From positions 1-21,938 of IMG/VR virus record IMGVR_UViG_3300005911_000016: 21,938 nt of DNA, one strand, 5' to 3'. The translations under genes were made by a program, and so were the position numbers. Below are positions 7,437 through 14,935 of the stretch, one piece after another. The notes under the pieces were generated by a model. That model ran no database searches and was not told the DNA's origin. It worked only from the letters and a program-made list of their open reading frames with translations. The first letter of the stretch is position 1. Every line of letters begins with the position of its first letter. This DNA comes from a virus.

Positions 7437-9935
7437 TTATGCCCTCCTTGCAGGTTTTTTTATCTTATACTCAGCGGCTATTCCGTAAATCATAACTGCT
7501 GTGTCAATAACATCCGTCTGTACTCTGAATGATAGTCTATTTCCTCTTGCATTTATATACGCGTATCTAGAACCAAAATCTTCTACGCCTTGTGCTCCTG
7601 ACCAATTAGAACTGTCCCAATCATCATCATTCCATACAAGGGTAATATCGCCTGACATCTCTTCGCCATATATTGTATCAAGGAACTCTTCACCGTCAAC
7701 AATAGCTGATACTGACATTGTGCTTACTCCTGTTGACATTTGCTTGAAGAATATGTACATTCTCTTCCACTTCTTAAGCCTTACTTTGTCATCATATGCT
7801 TCCTGCCTGTGTATAACGTCCATGTGTATCGCAACTCCCATGTCGTTATAGTTGTCGTTGTGTAGATGTATTCTTCCATATGTGCTTGATGCTGAATATA
7901 ACTCCCCATCAAGGCTTGCTAAGAATGAATTTATATACCAACCTTCATATACTGACCACGGTGCGTCCATTGCGTACTGGTCTCCTGGAACAGCTGTCCA
8001 TGTCTTAGCGTATGGATAAAATACGAATACAATATCATTGAATGTGCTATCCGAATCTTTTTTGCATGATACCATGTATCTGTCTTTATAGAATACTGCG
8101 CATGATGTGTCAAGGTGTGGGTATATTACGTTATGCTGTGTGTCAAACATTCTAGCTTGTATGTTATCAGATAATACTCTTGTTGCTATCGTATCACTAG
8201 AGGTTGATAAGAGTGCGTACACTCCGTTCTCTCCCATGTATACGAGCATATCATCTATAATAACCATAGTCTCTTCAGATATACATCCCTCATGCACTGG
8301 TAATTGCTTGAAGTATACATCTGAGGAAGGATCATACCCTGTCCATGCAAATGCTGTACGTCTCTTCATTACCACAAGGTTACCCTGAAACTCTTTTAAT
8401 CCAGTTATTATATCACCGTCATCTGTTATACTATTTATTGTGCCCGTGCCTGTAACAGTGCCCGACGGGTCCCACTCTGTAGGGTCTAACGGTGGACAAT
8501 AATACAAGAAATTAGGGTTCTCGTGGTCTCCTGCTGCAAACATTCTATCTCCACGTTGTTCTAGGTATTTACATCTCTTAAGCGCCGTGTATGTAACACC
8601 TGATGTTGTGCTTGTTACATCTGCAACTGTGCCTGCTGACCCATCATATACTTTAAATATTCCTGAACCTAATAGGTATAGCTTATTATAATAAACTTCC
8701 CATGCAAGATATTCCCCAAAGCCTGAAACTAATATATCTGTTGCATCATCAGCATTAACCAAGTCACCGTTATACAGCGCATATTTTTCAAGTTGACGGA
8801 CATCACTTGTGTCTATATATTCATACTCAATAAGTGTACGTAAATCAGCTCCACCGCCTGACATTTGGTACAGTCTCGATGGTGTATTTATAAGAGATGC
8901 TATGGCATACTTACCGCTAATTGCGATATCATCGAACCCCGTCGAAATAGAAGCCCCTGTTGTATCTATTACCCACGATACACCGTAGTCGTTTGACCTG
9001 TATATAGTGTCTATTACTGTGTTTGTAACTGCTGCGCACGCCTGCCCGTCTATTCTTACAGTATAAGCTGTGTCAGTGCTTCCATCAGGCTGTATCTTAG
9101 CCCATGTTGCCCCGTAGTCTGCTGACCTATACACACCCCCAGTTTCAGTAACAAATGCTACTGCTTCACTAATAGCGCACGTTGTCCAATCGTGTACTGC
9201 TGTGTCTATAGGCTGTGTTTCAGCCCATGTAGCACCATAATCGCTTGATATATAAACTCTACCAGTTGTACTTTTATCACATATAATAGCATATTTATCA
9301 TCGATACCAACCTCTTCGTATGTTATATCAGAAGTACCGTTCGGCTGTACCTTAGTAAACGTAACACCGTAATCATTAGATATGTATACTGCGTCTACAG
9401 GTGTAGCTGTTGTGAGTATCACGTACGCACCACTCGCTGATATAGCTTGAGTGCCAAAAGATGCTGCGGATATTAGTAACTCAGTCCATGTTACTCCGTA
9501 ATCATCAGAAACCCATGTTTTACCGTTGCTGCTTTCACTAGCATACATGTGCCCGCCTGATATCGCAAAAGCAAACCATGCCACATCTACATTGCCCTCA
9601 GGCTGCCTTTCTGTCCATGTAACACCGTAGTCAACAGAGGTGTATAACCTACCATTCCCGTCAGCTATAAAAGTTCCGCATATAGCATACTGACCATCCA
9701 GTGCCGCCCCTGACCAATATCTATCCACATCTCCTACAGGTCTAACTTCCTGCCACACAACTCCAGTTAAATACGCCGTATGCTCTTCTATACCTGTGCG
9801 TGTCTTATAGCCCCCACTCTCAATAAGGTCTGCGTTTACACAATGTCTTAATTGAGTTGGGCGTAAATGTTCAGCGGCATTTTTAGTGTTCTCTCCGCCT
9901 GAAAAATTATCGAAGTATTTAATTGAGTATGGCAT
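7437..9935 (-). CDS. Tail nozzle-like protein with inserted BNR/Asp-box beta-propeller
   Basis: An 832-aa protein. The N-terminus (FSGGENTKNAAEHLRPTQL, NADLIESGG, TRTG) and the part after residue ~365 (LKEFQGNLVVMKRR, AFAWTG, MLVYMGENGVYALLS, FVFYPYAKTWTAVPG) fit podovirus tail tubular B / nozzle or stabilisation proteins. Residues about 57-357 hold six Asp boxes (S-x-D-Y-G-x-[TS]-[WF]) at residues 100, 143, 186, 230, 271 and 314. They are spaced 41-44 residues apart, with a seventh degenerate unit lacking the box. This is a sialidase/photosystem-assembly type beta-propeller inserted into the nozzle. No sialidase arginine triad is evident, so binding rather than catalysis is likelier. GAGGTAG precedes the ATG, overlapping the adaptor stop. 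Nozzle assignment is by pattern and position. Confidence 0.75.
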   Translation of the reverse strand: MPYSIKYFDNFSGGENTKNAAEHLRPTQLRHCVNADLIESGGYKTRTGIEEHTAYLTGVVWQEVRPVGDVDRYWSGAALDGQYAICGTFIADGNGRLYTSVDYGVTWTERQPEGNVDVAWFAFAISGGHMYASESSNGKTWVSDDYGVTWTELLISAASFGTQAISASGAYVILTTATPVDAVYISNDYGVTFTKVQPNGTSDITYEEVGIDDKYAIICDKSTTGRVYISSDYGATWAETQPIDTAVHDWTTCAISEAVAFVTETGGVYRSADYGATWAKIQPDGSTDTAYTVRIDGQACAAVTNTVIDTIYRSNDYGVSWVIDTTGASISTGFDDIAISGKYAIASLINTPSRLYQMSGGGADLRTLIEYEYIDTSDVRQLEKYALYNGDLVNADDATDILVSGFGEYLAWEVYYNKLYLLGSGIFKVYDGSAGTVADVTSTTSGVTYTALKRCKYLEQRGDRMFAAGDHENPNFLYYCPPLDPTEWDPSGTVTGTGTINSITDDGDIITGLKEFQGNLVVMKRRTAFAWTGYDPSSDVYFKQLPVHEGCISEETMVIIDDMLVYMGENGVYALLSTSSDTIATRVLSDNIQARMFDTQHNVIYPHLDTSCAVFYKDRYMVSCKKDSDSTFNDIVFVFYPYAKTWTAVPGDQYAMDAPWSVYEGWYINSFLASLDGELYSASSTYGRIHLHNDNYNDMGVAIHMDVIHRQEAYDDKVRLKKWKRMYIFFKQMSTGVSTMSVSAIVDGEEFLDTIYGEEMSGDITLVWNDDDWDSSNWSGAQGVEDFGSRYAYINARGNRLSFRVQTDVIDTAVMIYGIAAEYKIKKPARRA

Positions 9936-9939
9936 ATAT

Positions 9940-10467
9940 CTACCTCGTCACTAACCAAGAGTAGCCACCGTTGTATAAGCGTCTACGTTTGTCGTAATGT
10001 CTCTTTAGTAATGTCTTTACACGCTCGTACTCACCTGAGATAATCTTGTATCTCTCAGACTCGTCATCCTGTACCATGTACATCTTAGCAGCGTAAAGTG
10101 GATATAGTTCGTGAAGATGAAGTGGCAACGGTAAAATAGCCGTTCCATCTGTTGTTATCACAGCAAGTGAAGCATTGTATACTATGTCACATTCATCTAA
10201 ATCTTCCCAACCGTAGAACTCAAATGTATTTCCATATAGGATTACAGTGTTTTGGTCAACGACAGGGTCCATAATGTTAAGGTAGTTCACATAATCAGTC
10301 GGTAATGTAAACACATCACTCGCTTTGGTTATGGTTGCTTTCTTAAGATTATATATTAGTTCAGCGTTTTCACTCTGACATGCGTTAAAGCTATGCAACA
10401 TATCATTTTGTTGTATAGCTTCGTCAGATATTGTTAGTGCACGTGTATAAGCTTCAGTAAGGTTCAT
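9940..10467 (-). CDS. Head-tail adaptor protein, 175 aa
   Basis: This protein likely docks under the portal and connects it to the nozzle (T7 gp11- or P22 gp4-like role). The sequence shows a helical N-terminus (NLTEAYTRALTISDEAIQQ), then SDVFTLPTDYVNYL, the usual adaptor strand in which fitted residues precede a beta turn. The C-terminal helices follow (LPLPLHLHELYPLYAAKMY, DDESERYKIISGEYERVKTL). The phrase LHELYPLYAA with D-E-x-x-R and a basic tail is characteristic of this family. Its length is usual. It starts after GAGGAG, which is inside the 65-aa gene's last codons. The position between capsid and nozzle genes supports the call. Confidence 0.75.
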   Translation of the reverse strand: MNLTEAYTRALTISDEAIQQNDMLHSFNACQSENAELIYNLKKATITKASDVFTLPTDYVNYLNIMDPVVDQNTVILYGNTFEFYGWEDLDECDIVYNASLAVITTDGTAILPLPLHLHELYPLYAAKMYMVQDDESERYKIISGEYERVKTLLKRHYDKRRRLYNGGYSWLVTR

Positions 10468-10470
10468 GGT

Positions 10471-10668
10471 TTACTCCTCAGTTTTCACAGTCTTTTTAGT
10501 AGGTGACTTAGCTGTCACTACTACAGGTGGGAATATTGCAGGGTTTGCCTTTACATACTTTATAAGTTCAGGTTTGTTGTCAGGTATCTCTATTTCATCC
10601 ATGAAGTTCTTGACATATAATTTGCCACCGTAGATAAGATTTGACCTTAGGTTTGTACGTACTTTCAT
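10471..10668 (-). CDS. Small conserved-type protein between capsid and adaptor, 65 aa
   Basis: A small basic-tailed protein: an N-terminal beta-like part (NLIYGGKLYVKNFMDEIEI), a short helix (KPELIKYVKANPAIF) and a charged tail ending in KTEE. Short proteins with YGGKLY then an acidic-helix segment are frequently found beside phage major capsid genes. I cannot name a function; a HeH/SAP-like fold or a head-completion accessory role is possible. AGGAG lies eight bases before the ATG. The stop codon lies three bases before the adaptor ATG. Coding is secure because of the start signal and operon spacing. Confidence 0.6.
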   Translation of the reverse strand: MKVRTNLRSNLIYGGKLYVKNFMDEIEIPDNKPELIKYVKANPAIFPPVVVTAKSPTKKTVKTEE

Positions 10669-10688
10669 TTTTTTCTCCTATAAGAACA

Positions 10689-10708
10689 TGGGGAGCCGAA
10701 ACTCCCCA
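10689..10708 (-). terminator. GC-rich hairpin after the major capsid gene (partial terminator or mRNA-stability element)
   Basis: On the minus strand, TGGGGAG and CTCCCCA form a perfect 7-bp stem with a six-base loop, starting 16 bases after the capsid stop codon. The sequence that follows (TGTTCTTATAGG) has only a poor U-tract. It may cause partial termination, lowering downstream tail-gene expression relative to capsid, or protect the capsid mRNA from 3' decay. Confidence 0.55.
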
Positions 10709-10723
10709 CGCTTATTAAATATT

Positions 10724-11878
10724 CTAAGTAAGAATAAGTCTTCTATGGGATTCAGGAAGTTTAACTTCAAATCCCGCCTCTGTGATGTACTCGTCCTGAG
10801 TTCCATCAGCACTGTTATCCTGTATGTTCTGTTTCAACTTGGTATCTCTGTTCTTAAGGTTCCTGTACTTCAGATTACCGAAGTCGAGTCCGTATCCGTA
10901 GTTAGCATAGCCGCCTACGAGCAATGGATGTTCAATAAGGTTCAACATTCCATGTGGACTACGATACTTAGTGATATGTAGACCATATGTCTTATCATTA
11001 TCAGACTGTATCACGTCTAGTTTAGCTTTCGCAAAACTGTTTATCCATGAAATCATGTAAGGTCCTGCAACTAGAGACTTTTCATCAGAACCATACTGGA
11101 ACAATGTTCTAAGATAAGTTTCAAAACTTGCTTCTGCAGCAGCGTCATCTGCATCAATACTATCTGTGAACCCGCCTGCAATAGCAACGTAGTAATCAAT
11201 ACCCGCTGTAGTTGTGATAGGCTGTTCGCCAGTTGTAACTCTGCTTCTTTCACCGAATAGGGAAGCATACTCTATTGAACGAATATGCTCTTCACCTTTT
11301 TTGGCTCTGAGTCTCTGCAGTTCAGGTCCACCATACAATTCAGAGGCATTAAGAGTGCCAGTGGTTGAATAAGGTGTTCTGAAAATCTGAGTATAGTTAT
11401 AGTTGTCAGTTGTTGCTCTGTACTTCTCTGAAGGAACAGTAGCACCCTGCATGTTCGCATTTGACATGATTAGGTAGCTGTCACCAACTTCCGTAACTGC
11501 TGCTGTTGTAGAACCATAACCTCTTACTACAGTGATGTTGTCAGTTGCTATTGAAACAACTTTCATAACTTCACCAGTACGTACAAGCTTCATCAGGTCG
11601 CCTGCTGCGAACAATACTCCTGTGCCAACTGTTACTGCTATTACAGTTGCGTCATCAGGTTCAATAGCTGTACCTAATGTCCATCTGTTCATGTATGCGT
11701 CTTCAAGCCATTCAAATTTTTCCTGTTTTGTGACTTGCTTTGTTCCGAGTCCTCTTTTAAGAATAACTGTTACTGGTGCAATTCTAGGTTTCAGTAAAGC
11801 TATCTTGTTGGACATTTCTACTATTCTGCGGTCTTGGTTTATATTATGCGTACCGCGTGCGCTTAATGTTAGTCCCAT
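10724..11878 (-). CDS. Major capsid protein, SU10-like (DUF5309) family
   Basis: The 384-aa protein builds the procapsid shell. I recognise the SU10-type major capsid pattern. RRIVEMSNKIALLKPRIAP and EKFEWLEDAYMNRW are near the N-terminus. A strand set follows (LFAAGDLMKLVRTGEVMKV, VVRGYGSTTAA), then SYLIMSNANMQGATVPS. The C-terminal half contains YGLHITKYRSPHGMLNLIEH and the terminal GLDFGNLKYRNLKNRDTKL segment with ITEAGFEVKLPESHRRL. The fold is HK97-type by family knowledge. AAGGGAG lies before the ATG, and the scaffold gene ends 32 bases upstream. A hairpin follows the stop. No Ig-like insertion is seen. Confidence 0.88.
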   Translation of the reverse strand: MGLTLSARGTHNINQDRRIVEMSNKIALLKPRIAPVTVILKRGLGTKQVTKQEKFEWLEDAYMNRWTLGTAIEPDDATVIAVTVGTGVLFAAGDLMKLVRTGEVMKVVSIATDNITVVRGYGSTTAAVTEVGDSYLIMSNANMQGATVPSEKYRATTDNYNYTQIFRTPYSTTGTLNASELYGGPELQRLRAKKGEEHIRSIEYASLFGERSRVTTGEQPITTTAGIDYYVAIAGGFTDSIDADDAAAEASFETYLRTLFQYGSDEKSLVAGPYMISWINSFAKAKLDVIQSDNDKTYGLHITKYRSPHGMLNLIEHPLLVGGYANYGYGLDFGNLKYRNLKNRDTKLKQNIQDNSADGTQDEYITEAGFEVKLPESHRRLILT

Positions 11879-11910
11879 TTGGTATCTCCCTTATATGCGG
11901 AATGTCTTTA

Positions 11911-12867
11911 TCAGCCGAACATAGAACCATTGTACTTGTTGGCTGTGCTGACTATTCCATCTGCGAGACCTTCTTCATAAGACTTACCCCCACCCTGGTC
12001 AGCTACTTGTGTACCCACACCTGGAGCACCTTGTTTAGCAAGAACCTGTGCATTTGCCCTAGCTTGGTTTCCCGCTGCTATGGTGCCTGCATTTGCTTCT
12101 AGGTATTCCACCTTTGCTAGATTGTAAACAATCTGCATTGCGTTTGGTAGGTTTGTCAACTCAGGATTAGCTTCTGCTACAGTCTTCATAGACGGATACA
12201 CTGCATCGAACATCTCAGGTTCTTTAGAGTGTATCTGAGAAAGTTCGTTACTCCTTCTCTGTATCTGCATTTCGTTCTGCATCTGCATTAAAGCTTCAGT
12301 TTGTGGCTGTTGCTGTTGCTGCAGTGCAATGTTAATCCTGTTCTCAATGTACCTATCTACAGCTTGTGCCTGCTGTTGCTGTTGATACTGCTGTTGTGTA
12401 GGCTGTTGATTAGGCTGTTGGTACTGCTGTTGTGGTTGAGTCTGCTGTTGAGGCTCGATATTTTGTTGTAAACTGTCTTCTTGCGGTGTCGCCTTCTTTA
12501 ACGAACTAAGTTCTTGTGCCTTCTTCGTGAACTCAGGAACTAGGTTTTTGTATGACTTATTCGTTTTCTGATAAGCTGCAAACATCTCTTCAGGAGAGCT
12601 GAATTGCTTATCCCAGGTTTCTTCCGCTTGTTGACCTGCTTCGCCTTGTCCCTGTTCGGGGGGAGCCTGCACGTCGGTTGGTGGTGCTTCTTGTCCTTGT
12701 TCAGGGGAAGCATCTTGAATAGTTGGTTCGGGGGTGTTGTCCTCTGATTGTCCGTCATCCTGTGGTTCAAAGAAGTCGTTTGCTATGTTCGCTTCTCCTG
12801 TAAACTCGTTAATCTGAGGGGTCTGTGGTACAACGTTTCCGCCTTCACCTACATTGGTTGGTGACAT
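11911..12867 (-). CDS. Capsid scaffold / assembly protein with polyglutamine tract
   Basis: A 318-aa scaffold candidate. Residues 1-85 are acidic and proline/glutamine rich (EPQDDGQSEDNTPEP, PEQGQ repeats), predicted disordered. Residues 85-125 carry a helical patch with a common scaffold phrase (WDKQFSSPEEMFAAYQKTNK, YKNLVPEFTKKAQEL). A glutamine-rich stretch runs from about residue 134 to 188. A long helical segment (MQMQNEMQIQRR to residue ~260) follows. The basic/glycine tail ends SYEEGLADGIVSTANKYNGSMFG. Gene order (portal, small gene, scaffold, capsid) is standard. A perfect-consensus promoter and AAGGAGGA lie immediately upstream, implying high dosage together with capsid. No protease motif is visible, so scaffold removal must use another route. 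Confidence 0.75.
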   Translation of the reverse strand: MSPTNVGEGGNVVPQTPQINEFTGEANIANDFFEPQDDGQSEDNTPEPTIQDASPEQGQEAPPTDVQAPPEQGQGEAGQQAEETWDKQFSSPEEMFAAYQKTNKSYKNLVPEFTKKAQELSSLKKATPQEDSLQQNIEPQQQTQPQQQYQQPNQQPTQQQYQQQQQAQAVDRYIENRINIALQQQQQPQTEALMQMQNEMQIQRRSNELSQIHSKEPEMFDAVYPSMKTVAEANPELTNLPNAMQIVYNLAKVEYLEANAGTIAAGNQARANAQVLAKQGAPGVGTQVADQGGGKSYEEGLADGIVSTANKYNGSMFG

Positions 12868-12883
12868 TACTATGTCCTCCTTA

Positions 12884-12912
12884 ATTATATTCTTATGTTA
12901 ACTCAATGTCAA
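12884..12912 (-). promoter_or_regulatory. Perfect-consensus sigma-A promoter before scaffold and capsid genes
   Basis: The minus strand reads TTGACA (12907-12912), a 17-base spacer and TATAAT (12884-12889), matching all twelve consensus bases. The -35 box lies in the last codons of the 71-aa gene. Counting seven bases gives a start near 12877, at the scaffold ribosome site, so the leader would be about ten bases. The likely effect is extra transcription of scaffold and major capsid genes within the late operon. Confidence 0.72.
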
Positions 12913-13108
12913 ACTCTTGAGCCATAATTTTCACCTCGCGCATCATCGCACGTGCTACTGCTAATGCAGCCACGTCAGATACGTCTATTCCTGTTATAAG
13001 ACCTTCTTTGTGCTTGTTATACCTACGTTGTAGCTTAGCTTTTAAGTCCTCATATATCCAACTGTCTTTATATTGCTCTAACTTTGCTTTACGTTCGGGT
13101 GTGTTCAT
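12893..13108 (-). CDS. Hypothetical small protein between portal and scaffold, 71 aa
   Basis: A charged, mainly helical 71-aa protein (PERKAKLEQYKDSWIYEDL, RRYNKHKEGLITGIDVSDV, ALAVARAMMREVKIM). I recognise no family. The start overlaps the portal stop (ATGA), and AGGAG lies seven bases upstream, within the portal's last codons, so it is translationally coupled to the portal. Its last codons contain the -35 box of the scaffold promoter. Position between portal and scaffold suggests a head-assembly accessory role, but this is context only. No membrane segment or cysteine pair is present. Confidence 0.6.
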   Translation of the reverse strand: MNTPERKAKLEQYKDSWIYEDLKAKLQRRYNKHKEGLITGIDVSDVAALAVARAMMREVKIMAQEFDIELT

Positions 13109-14934
13109 TGCTGTGCTCCTCCCATTTGTCCCATAGCCGCAGCGTTCTGTAAACCGTTAAGCGCTTCAGGATTAGTACCTGCTCCTTCAATGGCTTGCTG
13201 AGGTTCACGGAAAAATCTGTCGATACCCTGCATGTTGTACTCTTCAAGTACCGCTCTTACTATTGCAGCTGAGTCAACAGTAGGCATACTCTGTGTATAC
13301 CCAAGCATCTGTAATAGATTTGTAATCTTCATTTCACTGTTCGCATACGGGTCAACTGACGAGCCTGCAGATAATATCTCATACTTGAAAATCATTTCCT
13401 CAGGTGCTACCTCTTGCTGCTGCATTTTATCCTGCCCACTATCATCATCACTCATAAAGAAAATAGCTTTCTCATTAACGAACTGTTGGTCTAATTCTAT
13501 GATTTGTTGCGACATATCCTCAAAGCCATTTATCTCAGCTACAAGCACCATCATCTCAAATCTCTGACTTCCTGCCCTATCTAATATAGACATAGTTGTT
13601 GCTGTCTCCCTACGTGAGCCTGAGCTGCCTCTCTGCGGGTCGTAAACGCCTATAGCATCATCCATGTCTCTTTTAATATACTCTTCTTCTGTGTACGCTG
13701 AGCCGTCTACAGTCGTCATCTCTAATTCTTTAACATCATCCATTTCATCTACTTCGATAAAACCTGCGGGTCTTGATATTAAATCATCAGGATTTATGTC
13801 TGCGCCTCTGCGTATTTTGTACATCTTATTTATTGCTAATGAAACATTATCTATTCTCTGATTACGTGTTGTATTTAATTCCACTTGAAGATGCTCAAGA
13901 AGGTCAACCATACTCTGTCCGTACATTTCTCCTGCCATCTCGTCTAGTACCCACCTTGTAAATGGTTTCTTCTTGTGGTCAAACGGGTTCTCGCGTGACT
14001 GTATAACGATTTTGTCGTTTACAACCATTGTTACCCAGTCATCTGTCCAATGTTCCCAAATCTTAAGACCTTTCTTCTGTGTGCTTGAAAGGGATATGCC
14101 AGTTTCTTCCATAATGTTTTCAATGTCATTATCAGAAGACTCATGTGAATATGTTGCTTTAAGTATATCAATATTCATGTACGTACCCTTAGGTGCGTTC
14201 TCAACATCCATCAATAATGAACTTAAATCTTTAGGATATTCATGTATAACATATCTTGCGTCTTCAATAGTAGTGGCTTCAGGGTCAAAGAAGAAATTTA
14301 AAATAGGAATAATAACAGCCTTAGGGTTATCTTTAATAACTGTAGTTTGCTCAACTGTAGTGAACTTGCCCTTGATTAGTTTGCCAAGTCCTTTAGTAGC
14401 TACTTTCTTTTTCTTCTTCTTTACTTTGTACTCCCATGTTTGCTTAGTGAACGCTGTGCCGTAGACGGCTGTGTTCTTAAGGACACGTATACTGAATGGA
14501 ATAATCTTAATATATTTATTAAATTGATATGTGATAAAGCGAGTGAACCGCTTTGATATGTCTTCACGAGTATCGGATGGGGCGTCAACCGCCACTGCAG
14601 TCATGTATGGCTTGCTCTTAAACATAGATAAAGCTATCTTTGGTATTAGAACTGCAATAAGTGAATAAATTTTAGGTATGAACAGTTGTGACCTTATTGC
14701 GTCTTGTGGTGTTCCGTCTCTATCTTCACTTACGTACTCATTGCCCGTAACCCCATCTATATGTCTTTTGTAAAGCTTGTACCATGTTCTAAACTTGTCG
14801 AAGAAGTTTGTTTGGAAGCTATCCGACATCTCTTTATCGTCACGTACACGTTTAAGAATGTACTCGCTACTCTTATTAGAGAAATCGCGTACACCTGTGC
14901 TCGTAATCGTATCATTAGTTTTCTTGTCTGCCAT
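13105..14934 (-). CDS. Portal protein (head-tail connector)
   Basis: A 609-aa portal, forming the dodecameric ring at the packaging vertex. Visible features are an N-terminal helical region (FQTNFFDKFRTWYKLYKRH) and the wing/stem core (RSQLFIPKIYSLIAVLIPKI, ALSMFKSKPYMTA). There is a basic loop with five to six lysines (KVKKKKKKVATKG) and the family's middle segment (ENPFDHKKKPFTRWVLDEM, EMYGQSMVDLLEHLQVELN, NQRIDNVSLAINKMYKI). A crown region follows (SSGSRRETATTMSILDRAG), with a Gln-rich C-terminal tail (LQNAAAMGQMGGAQQ). Length fits podovirus portals. The start follows the terminase stop by one base, with only a GGGG-type ribosome site. Next gene overlaps by ATGA. Family call is from motif memory and order. 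Confidence 0.85.
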   Translation of the reverse strand: MADKKTNDTITSTGVRDFSNKSSEYILKRVRDDKEMSDSFQTNFFDKFRTWYKLYKRHIDGVTGNEYVSEDRDGTPQDAIRSQLFIPKIYSLIAVLIPKIALSMFKSKPYMTAVAVDAPSDTREDISKRFTRFITYQFNKYIKIIPFSIRVLKNTAVYGTAFTKQTWEYKVKKKKKKVATKGLGKLIKGKFTTVEQTTVIKDNPKAVIIPILNFFFDPEATTIEDARYVIHEYPKDLSSLLMDVENAPKGTYMNIDILKATYSHESSDNDIENIMEETGISLSSTQKKGLKIWEHWTDDWVTMVVNDKIVIQSRENPFDHKKKPFTRWVLDEMAGEMYGQSMVDLLEHLQVELNTTRNQRIDNVSLAINKMYKIRRGADINPDDLISRPAGFIEVDEMDDVKELEMTTVDGSAYTEEEYIKRDMDDAIGVYDPQRGSSGSRRETATTMSILDRAGSQRFEMMVLVAEINGFEDMSQQIIELDQQFVNEKAIFFMSDDDSGQDKMQQQEVAPEEMIFKYEILSAGSSVDPYANSEMKITNLLQMLGYTQSMPTVDSAAIVRAVLEEYNMQGIDRFFREPQQAIEGAGTNPEALNGLQNAAAMGQMGGAQQ

Positions 14935-14935
14935 C

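Noticed and set aside
8085-8113. Promoter-like TTGACA-17-TATAAA inside the nozzle gene
   Set aside because: It lies within coding sequence encoding a conserved-looking segment, with no gene start downstream. It shows how often good promoter matches arise by chance here.
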